A DNA stretch of 64,000 nucleotides from NCBI GenBank assembly GCA_963921795.1, contig OY997641.1:61633000-61696999 (forward strand). The letters are read 5' to 3'. The notes below the pieces were generated by a model that was given only the letters and a program-made list of their open reading frames with translations, did no database searches and was not told the origin of the DNA. This document shows positions 41,288-53,125 of the stretch, in pieces (the stretch's first letter is position 1; each line of letters begins with the position of its first letter). The translations under genes and the position numbers were made by a program. Source of the DNA: Nannobrachium achirus. Its lineage: Eukaryota > Chordata > Actinopteri > Myctophiformes > Myctophidae.

Positions 41288-41842
41288 GTTGACGTCCTCC
41301 TCCTTCATATCTTGCAATTAAAAGTATTTGCTGTCTGGTTTATTGCTGGTAGATTTTGGGAGTCCCTCCGCCCTCCGCTGGTTTTATTTTGTGATCGCTA
41401 GTTGACGACCTTCGACCGCAGATAAATCGGCTAACGCCTGCGCGGCAAATTTTGCAGGGGTCCTGTGGTTACATTGTGAGTTGAACTTGAAGAATTAATA
41501 AACACAGGGAGATGGAGGAGGCATTATTATGCAGCTTGGATATACTGTATATATCAGACGTGGACTCAGTGATTCCTTGTTTCGGATGATAATGTGCAGT
41601 GTGAGGGCAAACGTATCAATTAAATATGCAAGAATGTGGCAACTTCACCCCTCCCATTCGCACGACTAAACTGAATTATATTATGAGAATGTGGCCTGAA
41701 TTAGTATTTAATGTGTAAAATGTGTGTAAAAAGCTGCGGTATTTCCATTGAAGTGAATGAAGCCAATAGAGGCGCGCTGTGATACTAGTCGGACGTCGAG
41801 GCGAGAGAGCTTTTGGAGGGGCAGAGTTGCTATTCGTCCATT

Positions 41843-41911
41843 GGTCTCGTTCTTTGATCAGGTTGTTGTAACTGATCACTAGTTGTTCTTTCTCCACCTT
41901 ATAGGACTGAT
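41843..41911 (-). pseudogene. C-type-lectin-like receptor, second stalk exon, truncated
   Basis: The exon begins after an acceptor (CCACACAG) with DQSYKVEKEQLVISYNNLIK then ERDQ, a coiled-coil stalk sequence typical of fish CD209/CLEC-type receptors. It keeps the same phase as the exon at 42437-42547. Homology then stops and repeat sequence (GCAACTCTGCCCCTCCAAAA) continues, so the exon seems cut off by an insertion. No carbohydrate-recognition exon follows on the minus strand down to the CD7-like gene. Confidence 0.55.
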
Positions 41912-41925
41912 CTGTGTGGAATAAG

Positions 41926-42180
41926 GATGCTGAGATTAATCGATACGTATCGTAATCGCGATACAAACGCGCTCAATACGAGTGAATCGCTTCATTCAGT
42001 GTGTATCGGTACAATTGACGGCTGAAATCGTGACCGAATCGTGAATCGTATCGCATCGTATTGGGAACGGGGTTAATCGTAATACATCGTATTGTCAGAG
42101 GCTTCAATGTATCGCAAATATATCGTATCGCTGGCAGTGTATCGAGATGCGTATCGAATCGCCACAGTGATGGAGATTTA
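41926..42180. repeat. TATCG-rich MITE
   Basis: Dense ATCGTA, GTATCG and AATCG motifs in both orientations (GATACGTATCGTAATCGCGA, GAATCGTATCGCATCGTATT). It is a palindromic nonautonomous element with no ORF and lies between the two lectin stalk exons. Confidence 0.65.
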
Positions 42181-42286
42181 CACCCCTGGTATGCAAATAG
42201 GGCTGTGTCAGTCGAGGGGTGCAGTCGTCATGACTCAAGGAGAGTTTGTAGGACAAGCGGTTTTGGACTTGCACTCTATCCACCCA

Positions 42287-42397
42287 CCTCCACCCACTTT
42301 CACCCACCTCCACCCACCTTTACTCACACCCACCCACCCCAGCCAATTTCACCCACCTCCACCCACTTTCATCCACCTCCATCAACCTCCACCCACA
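42287..42397 (+). repeat. CCACCC-rich minisatellite
   Basis: Tandem CACCCACCTCCACCCACTTT-type units, about seven. The complementary strand is G-rich and could form quadruplexes. Confidence 0.85.
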
Positions 42398-42436
42398 TGA
42401 TATAACAATGAATAAATGTTGTGATCTTTCACTGAC

Positions 42437-42547
42437 CACAGAGCCTCCTCTTCATGTAATCTCTCTCCACAGCCAGGTTGGTGATTCTGTCCAGTAGTTG
42501 GTTGTAATTGTTCATTAGCTGTCCTCTCTCCACCGTGTAGGACTGAT
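42437..42547 (-). CDS. C-type-lectin-like receptor, first stalk exon
   Basis: A 111-bp exon with acceptor CCATACAG and donor CTGTG/GTCAGT in phase 1-1 encodes QSYTVERGQLMNNYNQLLDR, then ITNLAVERDYMKRRL. The heptad-like pattern fits a coiled-coil neck that trimerises or tetramerises the extracellular part of a C-type lectin receptor. It is related to the exon at 41843-41911 and probably arose by exon duplication. It joins in phase to the transmembrane exon at 45006-45095. Confidence 0.6.
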
Positions 42548-42999
42548 CTGTATGGAAACAATATTTACAAAATGGGAGATCCACGATTAAAAACATGTTG
42601 AAAAAGTAACTAGAAAGTGTGCTCCTTTGAGCGCAGATCTTCGCCGGGCCTGGTTGCCTACCCAGGGGTGAGGTGCAGCCGTCAGGACAAAAAGAGAGTT
42701 TATACGACAGGCGGTTTTGGAGGTGTACTCTATAGAGGCTCTAGCCTGGTAAACCATCCCGGTCACAATAATGCACATTGTCATGTGTCTCCTGCTGACC
42801 GGTCTGGTCCCAAGCACTGGGTGCATATTGCAGAAACCGAAAAGTGTTCAGGGCCCTGAGCGCAGATGCTGATTGGCACTTCCAATTTTTGGCTTCTCGC
42901 GACCGTACATGTTGAGGGACTCCTCAACATGTACATGTTTTAAACGAAAATGAGAGATGGTACAGTAGTAGGTAGGTACAGTTGTATCAAATGATGAAT

Positions 43000-43323
43000 C
43001 CTAGGGTGCATGAATTAAAAGTGCCTCATTAAAAGTTAAAACTTGTTCCCCACCCATTACACACCATAAAAGGCAACCGGAACATCCAACGTGAAGCAAA
43101 CCTCATCGTAGTGCACGCTTGCAACACTTTACATTGGCAGGCCTCAAATGAACGTGAAACAAAGTAAGCCAATTTGCTCCCATGTATGATGAGCTGAAAC
43201 AGTATGAATTCACAGGACAAAATAATAGACCTTTAAAGTATGATGATAATATCATATTATGCTCACAGTATAGGACATACTGGAGCACCGTTATCCAAGA
43301 TAGATTATGGATATGAGATAATA
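43000..43323. other. Intronic, gene-free stretch
   Basis: Between lectin stalk and transmembrane exons. No exon is visible. Confidence 0.4.
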
Positions 43324-43790
43324 ACTGAGACCGAAATCGGTCCCACCCTAATTTGCAGTACACTAATAAGACAGAATAAAGACATAATAATAAATAATGG
43401 CAATATTTTTTTTTATTAGACAGAAACAAAGACAGAATAAGACTGAATAACCTCAGTAAAACTATACCTAAACCTAACCTTAACCTCAGTAAAACTATAC
43501 CTAAACCTAACCTTAACCCTAACCTCAGTAAGACTATACCCAAACCTAACCTTAACCCAAACCCTAACCTCAGTAAAACTATGCCTAGGGTTAAGGTTAG
43601 GTTTAGGTATAGTTTTACTGAGGTTAAGGTTAGGTTTAGGTATAGTTTTACTGCAGGTTATTCTGTCTTATTCTGTCTTTGTTTCTGACTAATAAAAAAT
43701 ATATATATTAGTTCTAATTACCAACACATTATTACTTATTATGGCTTTATTCTGTTTTATAGTGTAAATTAGGGTGGGACCGAGATATCC
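43324..43790. repeat. Foldback element filled with telomere-like repeats
   Basis: Outer arms GGTCCCACCCTAATTTGCAG and the complement near 43770-43790 enclose inner arms of CAGTAAAACTATACCTAAAC followed by CTAACCTTAACC repeated, in opposite orientations on either side of about 43585. The CCTAAC-type units resemble degenerate telomere repeat on a unit of about 33 bp. Confidence 0.85.
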
Positions 43791-44159
43791 ATCCTTTGGA
43801 TTAAAATACTTATCCACTGTCTATGTATGTAATGGACACTGACTGCATCCAAGCTGCTTCATCAGATATTAGGACTTGTATGGCCTTTTTTTATCCATGC
43901 CTTAACCCTTATCAAAAAACGTATTAAAATGTATTAAAATGCTATTTTAATTAATAACCGCTATGCATGATTTGTTATAAATAATTAGACTTCCTCCGAG
44001 GAGTGATATGGATCTAATATTTTATGAGGTAGGCCTATTATGATATAATGCAGTGGTTCTCAACCTTTTCAGGCCGTGGCCCCCAAAAATAATCATAATT
44101 TGAAGGGGACCAACCTGGCAAGCATTTGGAATATAGGAGTTGAGGCATTACATTTAGTT

Positions 44160-44400
44160 CAGTGGTGTCCAAACTTTTTTTTTTTTTTTAAAGTCACACA
44201 TACATATGCATCGCAATTAAAATATTTTATTTAACTTAATCATCATCAATATTTTAATATCAATGGTCTTTTGTCAGGTGTATTTGCACAAAACACAAAT
44301 AACTCGCATTACCAAATGTAACCAGACATGCAAGGTACAAAAAAATACAACAAAATAGACTTTTTTCACCCCTTCAGAATGAGACAGTGGGGAACAAGAT

Positions 44401-44431
<31 letters not shown>

Positions 44432-44766
44432 TTGAAAAAAGAAAAATGTTTAAAAAAAAAAGGAAAAAAAAAAGTTTTTAAATGTTTTTTTTTCTTCAAA
44501 AACAGCAAATCTGGACAGCCTGTTTTGAGAACCCGTGGGATGCTTTTAACCTCCGCCTACCCAAAACCAGAGAAAGACACAACGGTCAGAAATGGGACTT
44601 TGTGAGGATAGAAGGTGCTAGTGGGACCCCAAAAAAAGGTTTTAAAATAGGAAAAGTGAAATTTCATGGTGTATCACCTTTAAGGGTGCTGGTGGGCCGT
44701 TTATAATACAATTTAGGAATGAAGCTGTGGCCGTGGGCCCACCGGGCCGCACTTTGGACACCCCTG
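44160..44766. mobile_element. hAT-type element (inner), 607 bp, with perfect 8-bp TSD
   Basis: CAGTGGTGTCCAAACTTTTT at the left and CGCACTTTGGACACCCCTG at the right are inverted repeats. The 8-bp direct repeat ATTTAGTT flanks it exactly (44152-44159, 44767-44774). It contains a C16 tract, A-rich runs and a short ORF with no recognisable domain. Confidence 0.88.
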
Positions 44767-44790
44767 ATTTAGTTTGACTAAGATACATAT

Positions 44791-44840
44791 TGTGAAAATA
44801 GCAGATCTACAAGCTCACAACGACTTGCAACTTGTATAGA
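44791..44840. repeat. Dispersed palindrome family, copy with degraded right arm
   Basis: TGAAAATAGCAGATCTACAA through GCTCACAACG at the left and CAACTTGTATAGA at the right. It is inside the hAT element at 44051-44914. Confidence 0.75.
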
Positions 44841-45005
44841 TTTTTTCTTCCCTCAGTTCAATGTCATAATGGGGACCCCCAAGGGTCACCACAGGTTGGG
44901 ATTGAGAACCACTGTGCTAGTGTGTTGAAAACAACACAGTGGACCACCACAGGTATATAAAACACTGTACTGTAAGAAAATACATTGTTTTGAAAGTAGA
45001 CTTAC

Positions 45006-45095
45006 GGAGATAGATTGGGATAGCAACGTTGAGGAGAACCAGAACAGCAAAAAGGAATCCAACACCGACTCCAACTCGCTTGTTCCGTCTTGTGT
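45006..45095 (-). CDS. C-type-lectin-like receptor, transmembrane exon
   Basis: The 90-bp exon has acceptor GCATGCCAG (abutting a GCAC/CA tract) and donor CTCC/GTAAGT. It encodes TRRNKRVGVGVG then FLFAVLVLLNVAIPIYL, a basic cytoplasmic edge followed by one hydrophobic helix. That is the topology of a type II membrane protein (cytoplasmic N-terminus). The phase joins exactly to the cytoplasmic exon at 45365-45470 (GAC codon split) and to the stalk exon at 42437-42547. Confidence 0.68.
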
Positions 45096-45101
45096 CTGGC
45101 A

Positions 45102-45106
45102 TGCAC

Positions 45107-45179
<73 letters not shown>

Positions 45180-45193
45180 CACACACACATCCA

Positions 45194-45270
<77 letters not shown>
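45102..45270 (+). repeat. Compound (GCAC)n(CA)n microsatellite at a splice acceptor
   Basis: GCACGCACGCAC units for about 65 bp, then CA dinucleotides with a short CCACCACA interruption. On the minus strand it is the (GT)n/(GTGC)n intron end leading into the acceptor of the transmembrane exon, where a pyrimidine tract would normally be. Confidence 0.93.
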
Positions 45271-45274
<4 letters not shown>

Positions 45275-45364
45275 GAGAATAGTTAGAACATTTGAACCAC
45301 TTGTTACAAAAGGTAAAATGTATTTAATCATTTATGTTATTAAAATGATAACAACATCTCTTAC

Positions 45365-45470
45365 CAGACGGCGGTATCGCCCGAGGTCTAGGCCTGGCAT
45401 TAAGATCTTCGTAGATTGCATCGTCTCTCTGTTGGAGGTCAAGGCTGTCATAATGCCCTTCTGCAGCCAT
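45365..45470 (-). CDS. C-type-lectin-like receptor, cytoplasmic first coding exon
   Basis: ATG at 45470 opens 35 codons ending at CTG/GTAAGAG. The peptide AAEGHYDSLDLQQRDDAIYE then DLNARPRPRAIPPS carries two tyrosine motifs, YDSL (Tyr7) and YEDL (Tyr20), nine residues apart. That resembles an ITAM, or two signalling/endocytic YxxL motifs. No signal peptide is present, as expected for a type II receptor. By family knowledge fish CD209/CLEC-like receptors bind glycans on pathogens and signal through such tails. The lectin domain itself is not in this window, so the identity rests on exon order, topology and stalk sequence. Confidence 0.65.
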
Positions 45471-45726
45471 GTCTACCTTTATATGACTCTAATTCTCACA
45501 TACGCTGAACAAAATAATTCAGAATTTCAGAATTCTCAGCCACAGCCATTTCTACCTGTGTCTTCCCTGCCCTAAATGTAGACAGCACTGTTACATTTAC
45601 TTCAAATCTCTCTCTCTCTCTCTCTAGGCGTGCCATGTAGAATCTTTTATTATAATGAGGAAGCTCGATGGTTTAGTTTCTCATACTTAAATAGAAGTGA
45701 CCACAGTTTACCTGTTCTCTATACAG

Positions 45727-46918
<1,192 letters not shown>

Positions 46919-47175
46919 CGGACAGACGGGTGCCAAACATAGTCTCCAGAAAATAATCAATAGATCATTGAATATCCAAACAAATGACAGAAATGAAACG
47001 TATCAAATAGAATGTTGTTGTATGAGTATGAGCCAGGGCTCTGTATAATGCAGTGACTCAACCTTTATCATTTCAAGGTCTCCCAGTTTGACATGCATGG
47101 ACTCCCATTTGATACAATGTTGTATCAAGGTAAAATAAATCCTGTGTCAATTCAACTCTACCCTGTACTGTATAC

Positions 47176-47809
47176 TAGGGCATTAACGACTTGTGATTTT
47201 TGCAAGTCGACATTGACTAAGTAAAAAGTTGAGTTGAAGTCGACTTTATCGTTTGATGACGTCATCACATCACACACGACCCCCTAATTATTTTGGAGGG
47301 TCCCCAGTTGATTAACTTAATGTGAAACATTGTTTTCTCACTCAACTGTAAACAAACCAACATAAAGTTTAAGTGTATAGAGGGTATCTTCACATTTTTA
47401 AAGTGCCAATTTAAGAACCTTTTAACCCATTCAGGCCGGGAACACATTTTGCTGTTTGGGAGGGGCTTACAGTACATGTACAGTATGTTACATATTTGTT
47501 TTTGTAGGCTAATTTCTGATTTAGCCCTAACTATAGGTTAGGCCTAAATGGGTATTAATACCTCTAAAATGGCAAATTAAACATTGTCCAAATTGTCAAT
47601 ATATAGAGGCAGAAATTGTGAAAATACCCGATCTACATGCTCACAACGCCTCGCATCGCGAGGAGTTGTGAGCATGTAGATCTGCTATTTTCACAATGGA
47701 AAGTATGTATTTTTTTTTTCAACTTCGACTTTCAAATTTCTCTTGTGGGAGTCGACTTGTGTAAAGAAGTCGACTGAGTCGACTTGTCGACTTTTTGGTT
47801 AATGCCCTA
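47176..47809. mobile_element. MITE with TAGGGCATTAAC termini
   Basis: The left end TAGGGCATTAACGACTTG and the right complement (TTGGTTAATGCCCTA) are inverted repeats. AAGTCGAC/GTCGACTT motifs recur at both ends. It contains sequence shared in inverted form with 37621-37990 and a full palindrome (47615-47697). The flanking bases GTATAC and GTACAC only partly match. Confidence 0.72.
47615..47697. repeat. Dispersed palindrome family, longest near-perfect copy (83 bp)
   Basis: Outer ATTGTGAAAATA...TATTTTCACAAT, middle GATCTACATGCTCACAAC paired with GTTGTGAGCATGTAGATC, inner GCCTCGCATCGCGAGG loop. ACATGC/GCATGT replaces ACAAGC/GCTTGT on both arms. The only stem differences are CCC versus GCT/AGC near the arms and one inner base. 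Confidence 0.92.
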
Positions 47810-48188
47810 GTACACATATACCTGGCTGAGATTTTTGCTTGTTCTTTCTTTTATTGTCAAATGATTTGTGGTTTGCCATAGCCTTTCCAAGTTCCCTATT
47901 TTCACCACTACATCAATGTTGCTGATGATATAATACAGTACATTTCAGCATGACCCCCCCCCCCCCCCAAAAAAGGAAGAAAACAAAAAAGAAAAAAATT
48001 TGAGTTTTGTCTCATGCTGGTCCCAGACAAATTCTGCTTGTCTCATCTCATCAGGTGTAGTTGAAAAGTAGTAGCCTGTACTAAACAGATATACAATATA
48101 TCAAATATTTTGCATCATCGCAACATGCAGATTTGCGGAATATACATATCACAAAATACTATTGCATGCGATAATTGTTTTAAACTAA

Positions 48189-48852
48189 ATAGTAAGGGGA
48201 TTTTATAAGATATTTGACCAATCTGCGAAGTAAATCGTTACCAAGAAATTTCTTCACCGATGTGTTTCTAAAGGTGTGTAATAATATGTACTAAAAGGTT
48301 GAAATTCAACTCCCGGGGGAAACCTCTTAAAAAACGGATTTGTATTTGTGTCCCATTCATTTACTATACAGGAAAAAAATACAAAAAATAAATCTGCTTT
48401 AAGTAACATGTGAGGGGTCTAACTAGGGGTTTTTCATGATGCTGAATCCATTGCAAGCATTTGTTTTGCACGAAAAACTTTCCTTGGGCTAAAATCGGAC
48501 CCTAAAATGATGGTTTAGTGATGAATCATCACTTTTCACCTTTTGTGGGGGCCATTTGTAGCCCACGGAATGTTTTTCGTGCAAAACAAATGCTTGCAAT
48601 GGATTCAGCATCATGAAAAACCCCTAGTTAGACCCCTCACATGTTACTTAAAGCAGATTTATTTTTGAATTTTTTTCCTGTATAGTAAAGTTAATGGGAC
48701 ACAAACACAAATAATTTTTTTAAGAGGTTTCCCCCGGGAGTTGAATTTCAACCTTTTAGTACATATTATTACACACCTTTAGAAACACATTGGTGAAGAA
48801 ATTTCCTGGTAACGATTTACTTTGCAGATTTTCTTATGTTCCCCTTACTATA
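48189..48852. repeat. 664-bp foldback element
   Basis: Arms of about 320 bp meet near 48515: AGTAAGGGGATTTTATAAGA at the left versus the complement CTTATGTTCCCCTTACT at the right. CAACTCCCGGGGGAAACCTC is mirrored at about 48726-48746. The central core GATGGTTTAGTGATGAATCA is shared with MITE M1. It carries no ORF and has diverged only slightly between arms. Confidence 0.88.
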
Positions 48853-48990
48853 AAGGATATTTTTGTTGAAGTGGAGCAGTGAAGAAAGTGTATTGTTAAT
48901 TTGGTGGTATATATTCATTCTCAATAGCAGCTGTAGCCAAGTGCATTGCTTTCAGTGAAACCATATTGTTGGAATGGAAATATATATTCC

Positions 48991-50075
48991 TTTTTTTTTT
49001 TTAACTTAGTTGTTTTTATTTTCAGTTTGTTTCATGTAATAAACATGTATTAAACATTACAATGTCAACATTATTACATTCTCTTTCCTTTCTTTTTTTT
49101 CATACATGTCCTTTTGTTTCATGTATTAAACATGACAATGTCCACATCATTATATTCTCTTTCATTTCTGTTTTCTTTTTCATACATGAGACAACAAAAC
49201 AAAAACATTTTTTCTTTTTTCATAAACAATACAAACAAACATTACAACAAAACATTTCACAATATACAAACATAAACCCACACACATACAGGTACCTCTG
49301 CCTTGAGGATAGGGTTGGGGAGCTCTTTAGCCCCCTACCGGTGATCTTTTTACATTTCTTTTAATTCTAAGAGATCCCGTTTTCGGCTTCCATATACTCG
49401 GACACTATAACCCATTTTTTCTTAAATATATCAAGCTTTAACTGTAGCTGGGCTGTCATATGTTCCATCTTGTATATCTGCTTAACCTTTAGTTTCCATT
49501 GTTCTACTGTAGGTGGGTTTGTCTGTCTCCAGTTTATTGTTATGATTTTTCTTGCTACCGTCAACAAAATATGTATTATGTAACACTGGTCATTGTTCAG
49601 CCTTTGTTCATATGAAGTGTCAAGAATTGCCGACAGTGGGTTCATGGATATGTTTACTTTGAAGATTTTGTCCAGTTCTTTTTTTATATTATTCCAATAT
49701 TCCTTTATTTTCGGGCACCCCCAAAATAAATGAGTATGATCTCCAATCATATCACAATTTCTCCAGCATTTGTTATTTGCATTTTCGCTATAGTGAGATG
49801 TCACCATGGGAGATCTAAAGAATCTAATTTTCGTCTTCCAGTCAAATTCTTTCCATAGTTGGCTTTGTAGCCCGCCATGGCATTTAGAACATATATTTTC
49901 CCAGACATCATCTTCTAGCGTTGTATTCAACTCCATTTCCCACTGTCTCTTTATGTGAAGGGTATTATCAGACATATCTAATCTTAACTTTTTATAAATG
50001 TGCGACAATTGTTTTTTATATATTCCATTCCAAATATATTCTTTCTTATTTTGTTTCAGTGTGTGCATACGGTAC
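48991..50075 (-). mobile_element. 5'-truncated L1/Tx1-type LINE fragment
   Basis: On the minus strand the C-terminal part of ORF2 (49367-50068) is followed by a 3' UTR of about 365 bp and a poly(A)-like run (T12 on the plus strand at about 48990-49001). The UTR has a tandem duplication of about 88 bp (49028-49190, GTTTCATGTANTAAACATG unit). Target duplications were not resolved. Confidence 0.75.
49367..50068 (-). pseudogene. C-terminal region of L1/Tx1-type LINE ORF2
   Basis: The 233-codon frame lacks endonuclease and reverse transcriptase, and corresponds to the region after the RT domain. It contains WENICSKCHGGLQSQLWKEF, then CWRNCDMIGDHTHLFWGCPK, the Cys/His knuckle (C-x3-C...H-x4-C) characteristic of vertebrate L1-clade ORF2 C-termini, and a further helical tail. 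No stop interrupts it, so the copy is not very old, but it cannot move by itself. The ATG at 50068 is incidental because the insertion is 5' truncated. Confidence 0.78.
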
Positions 50076-50079
50076 GCTA

Positions 50080-50945
50080 GTCATTGCCTTGAGTTATGTT
50101 AGCAATAGGCTAAACCTAAGACAGAAATACATCATTGTCAAACATGTTTGGGGTCATTTTAACATCTACTCAGGCTTTTGTGTTCACCCCAGAGTTTTTA
50201 AGTTGCTTGATTCAGTATTGTGATGTTTGATGCATTTTGTCAGACACACTTCCTTCCTACACCCGCCCTTGTTTTTTTTTATTGTGACCGTAGGTCACAG
50301 TTAACTATGAAAACCTTCTTGTCAACGCCTCATTTTCTATAGCTGACCTATGACATCACATGACATTACATCGTTGTGACATCACATTGTGACATCATCA
50401 CATTCCGTCCTTGTCCCTTTTATGCCCACAAATGGAGATCCCTGATGTCATCAACATTAAGCCCATAGCTTGGAATTGCCATGGACATATTGTGAGTCTC
50501 ATGTGGTCCACATTTTGTCCAACTGAAACAACCAACCGCAACTCGAATCACACTTGCAAATGAATTCTGTCCTGTGCAAATTCCGTCCTGCGCCCTTACA
50601 TTTTAAACAGTGTGGTGTTAACTAATTAATATTTCACGAATCACGATATAAGGAAGGGTATTATCTAAAAAGGCAGCTCTAATTGTGGGGGGCCATCTCT
50701 AGCCATCAAAAACACTGAGAATTAAGAGTGTCTGTACATAGCATACTTTGACCACAAGGGTGCAGTGTAGGATACGTGGTGAATGATGGGCAACACAACA
50801 TCCATTTTACTCAATTCAATTCAATGGGGCTTTATTGGTAGGCTATGAGCAAACATACTGTTTACATCAGAGACAAGATAAGAGCGTGGTTCTCACGCCC
50901 AGAACCAAATTCCTCTCCTGGCGGAGACCTGAGACTTCTTCCCTC
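50080..50945. other. Gene-free stretch containing a CArG-repeat relative
   Basis: CTTTTATGCCCACAAATGGA then GATCCCTGATGTCATCAACA (50418-50460) is homologous to 56405-56460 and its mirror. The rest shows no exon. ATTCAATTCAATTCAATGGG at 50813 resembles a LINE pentamer tail. Confidence 0.5.
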
Positions 50946-50950
50946 TTTTA

Positions 50951-50951
<1 letters not shown>

Positions 50952-51026
<75 letters not shown>
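50952..51026 (+). repeat. (GT)n microsatellite
   Basis: About 75 bp of pure GT, followed by CTCACAACGCCTCCGCTGCG, which resembles the loop side of the palindrome family. Confidence 0.93.
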
Positions 51027-51027
<1 letters not shown>

Positions 51028-51730
51028 TCACAACGCCTCCGCTGCGAGCCATAATGAGGTTTTGCGTAGAAGGGGAAAAAGAGCAGACTAAGTACATAGT
51101 GAAAGGTCAGGTTTAATAGGTAATGACGGCTCGAGTGGTTAAATATCTGAAAACACAAATTTACATGAATCTAAAATACACTGATGAACGATGAAACTAT
51201 GGAATCTATGAAAAGGTTGTGGGGTCCCTGCTTCATCTCTCTCTCAACTAAGGGTCCTTGGCCTGAACACGTTGAAGACCCTGCTCTAGAGCTCTCAAAC
51301 TATAGGATCACAGAACATAAAAGCAGATAGGACAGTGTTACTTGAGGACAGATTCCCAACATATTCTACTACATATTCTACTAACAGAATGTTTTCGGCA
51401 ATGTGCTCTTATGGGGTTTCCATTAAGTTGACAGCTGACAGGTGTTGTTGATGAGGAAGTCTTGTAACATTATTGTGATTCCATGCCTAGTTGTTTGTGC
51501 GGCCTGGCAATAGAATAGTTGAAAACATTACAGCCAAACACATACAGTACATGAGTGATTGAAAAATGACGGTCAAAACAAGTGCATGTGTCATACCGTC
51601 ATACCGAAGATAATGAAGGGTCTGGAAGGATTTAAAGGAATGCAGTGTCACAAACTAGTCTGATGTTCCTGATGCATCACGATTGTTTCATACAAGGAGG
51701 ACCATTAAAACCAGTAAGACTCCCTAATCG

Positions 51731-51761
51731 GGAGATAAGCGACCGTTGGTCGCTTATCTCC
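51731..51761. repeat. Perfect 14-bp-arm hairpin
   Basis: GGAGATAAGCGACC, GTT loop, GGTCGCTTATCTCC. It belongs to the repeat carrying the CCATATATGGAGAT motifs. Confidence 0.9.
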
Positions 51762-51819
51762 ACAAATATCACAACCTCCACCTCTCACGTCATACGGGCA
51801 GCCATAGTTACACCTGGAA

Positions 51820-51945
51820 TGTTGAATCTCCATATATGGAGATAACCTACGCATCACACAAAGTCTGACCTCACCAGCCCATACTTGGGCATGGACAACT
51901 TATATCTCCATATACGGAGATGGCCATATATGGAGATACGATGAC
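51820..51945. repeat. Cluster of CCATATATGG (CArG-box) palindromes
   Basis: CCATATATGG at 51830-51839 and 51924-51933, with CCATATACGG at 51908-51917, each set in CTCCATATATGGAGAT context. CC(A/T)6GG is the consensus bound by serum response factor. The motifs are part of a dispersed repeat also found in the duplicated arms at 56480-56760 and 57334-57615. Confidence 0.7.
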
Positions 51946-52845
51946 ATCACAGAGTCCACAGCTGATGATGTGGCGTGATGTCATACAATACACAAACAAG
52001 CCCTATATAAAGGATCAACTAAGCTTATAGCTTATCATCACATCCAACCATCTTAAGATACTCAGCTAGTGGGGAATGCTCTCTTATAGCCAAAAATAGC
52101 CAAAACTGAGCACTTCGATCTATTAGGGCAAACCTCGTTTGAAAAAAGTATCAAGAGTATATAAAAGCCTTTTAAAATGTTATATAATATTGAAATCTTG
52201 CTCAAATTAATCAATTACGTCATTGCGTGAATCTGGGTCAGATCAATAATTAGCGCATCAGTCTCAGCGGTCGCTACAACAGCTGATGTCTGTCTGACTG
52301 GAGTCGCTATAGTAACTGAGCAACAGCTCTGTTTTCTTCAAAGTTAGCTACATAATGGTATTCCATACTCAGCCAACGTATGATTAAGCATTCTCCTTGG
52401 CTTGTTCTCACCTCAAAATATGGATTAATTCATGGACCGGATCACAGATGCAGCGTGCAGGCGAGTGATTCACATCCAGTATCTTTAAGATACACGTCGC
52501 TTAATTGCCATTAATTTACTTGCGCAGCGGACAGCCTGCCTGGTGTGTGGCTGCGTGCAGCCATGCACACTCACTGCAGGTCAGCGCGACCACTGCAGCG
52601 CGCAACAGTCAGTCAGACTGTGACACAGACAGTCATGCTCCGCAAATCAACCAAGGGATTGCTTAAAGGGCCTACACCATGCTTTTAAAACTATATTTTT
52701 TGTATAAATATATGCTCAAAACAGGTTTTAACCCTCAAAAAACACTCTGACCATTCTTTTTGTTTGTTCTAGCTCTACTATAATGAGGCTCTCCAGCTGC
52801 AATACCAAAACGGCCTGTTTGCTCAGGGGCGCATCTAGTGGGGTT
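51946..52845. other. Gene-free stretch
   Basis: No supported exon. The sequence is AT-moderate, with GC-rich patches around 52520-52600. Confidence 0.4.
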
Positions 52846-53125
52846 TTTCCAGAAAAAAAAAAAGTTTTTTGAAAAAAAAAAAAGTTTTTTGAAAAAAAAA
52901 AAGTTTTTGAAAAAAAAAAAATTTTTGGAAAAAAAAAAAAGTTTTTTGAAAAAAAAAGTTTTTGAAAAAAAAGTTTTTTGAAAAAAAAAATCTTTTTGAA
53001 AAAAAAAATTTTTTGATTTTTTTTTTTTTTTTTTTTAATAATTTTTGACTGCATTGCATTTTTTTGAAAAAAAAAAGTTTTGAAAAAAAAATTTTTGAAA
53101 AAAATTTTTTTTTTGAATTTATTTA
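52846..53125 (-). repeat. A/T homopolymer-like tandem region
   Basis: Variable units of GAAAAAAAAAAAAGTTTTTT, plus T-rich runs. Apparent Phe/Lys-rich ORFs here are low-complexity artefacts. Confidence 0.9.

Larger units (their letters stand above)
44051..44914. mobile_element. hAT-type element (outer), interrupted by another hAT
   Basis: Termini CAGTGGTTCTCAACCTTTTC and complement (GGTTGGGATTGAGAACCACTG) form inverted repeats of a Charlie-like hAT. It is interrupted at 44160-44766 by a second hAT element and contains a palindrome-family copy (44791-44840). Its flanking 8-mers (ATATAATG and TGCTAGTG) do not match, so it may have been rearranged. Confidence 0.8.
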
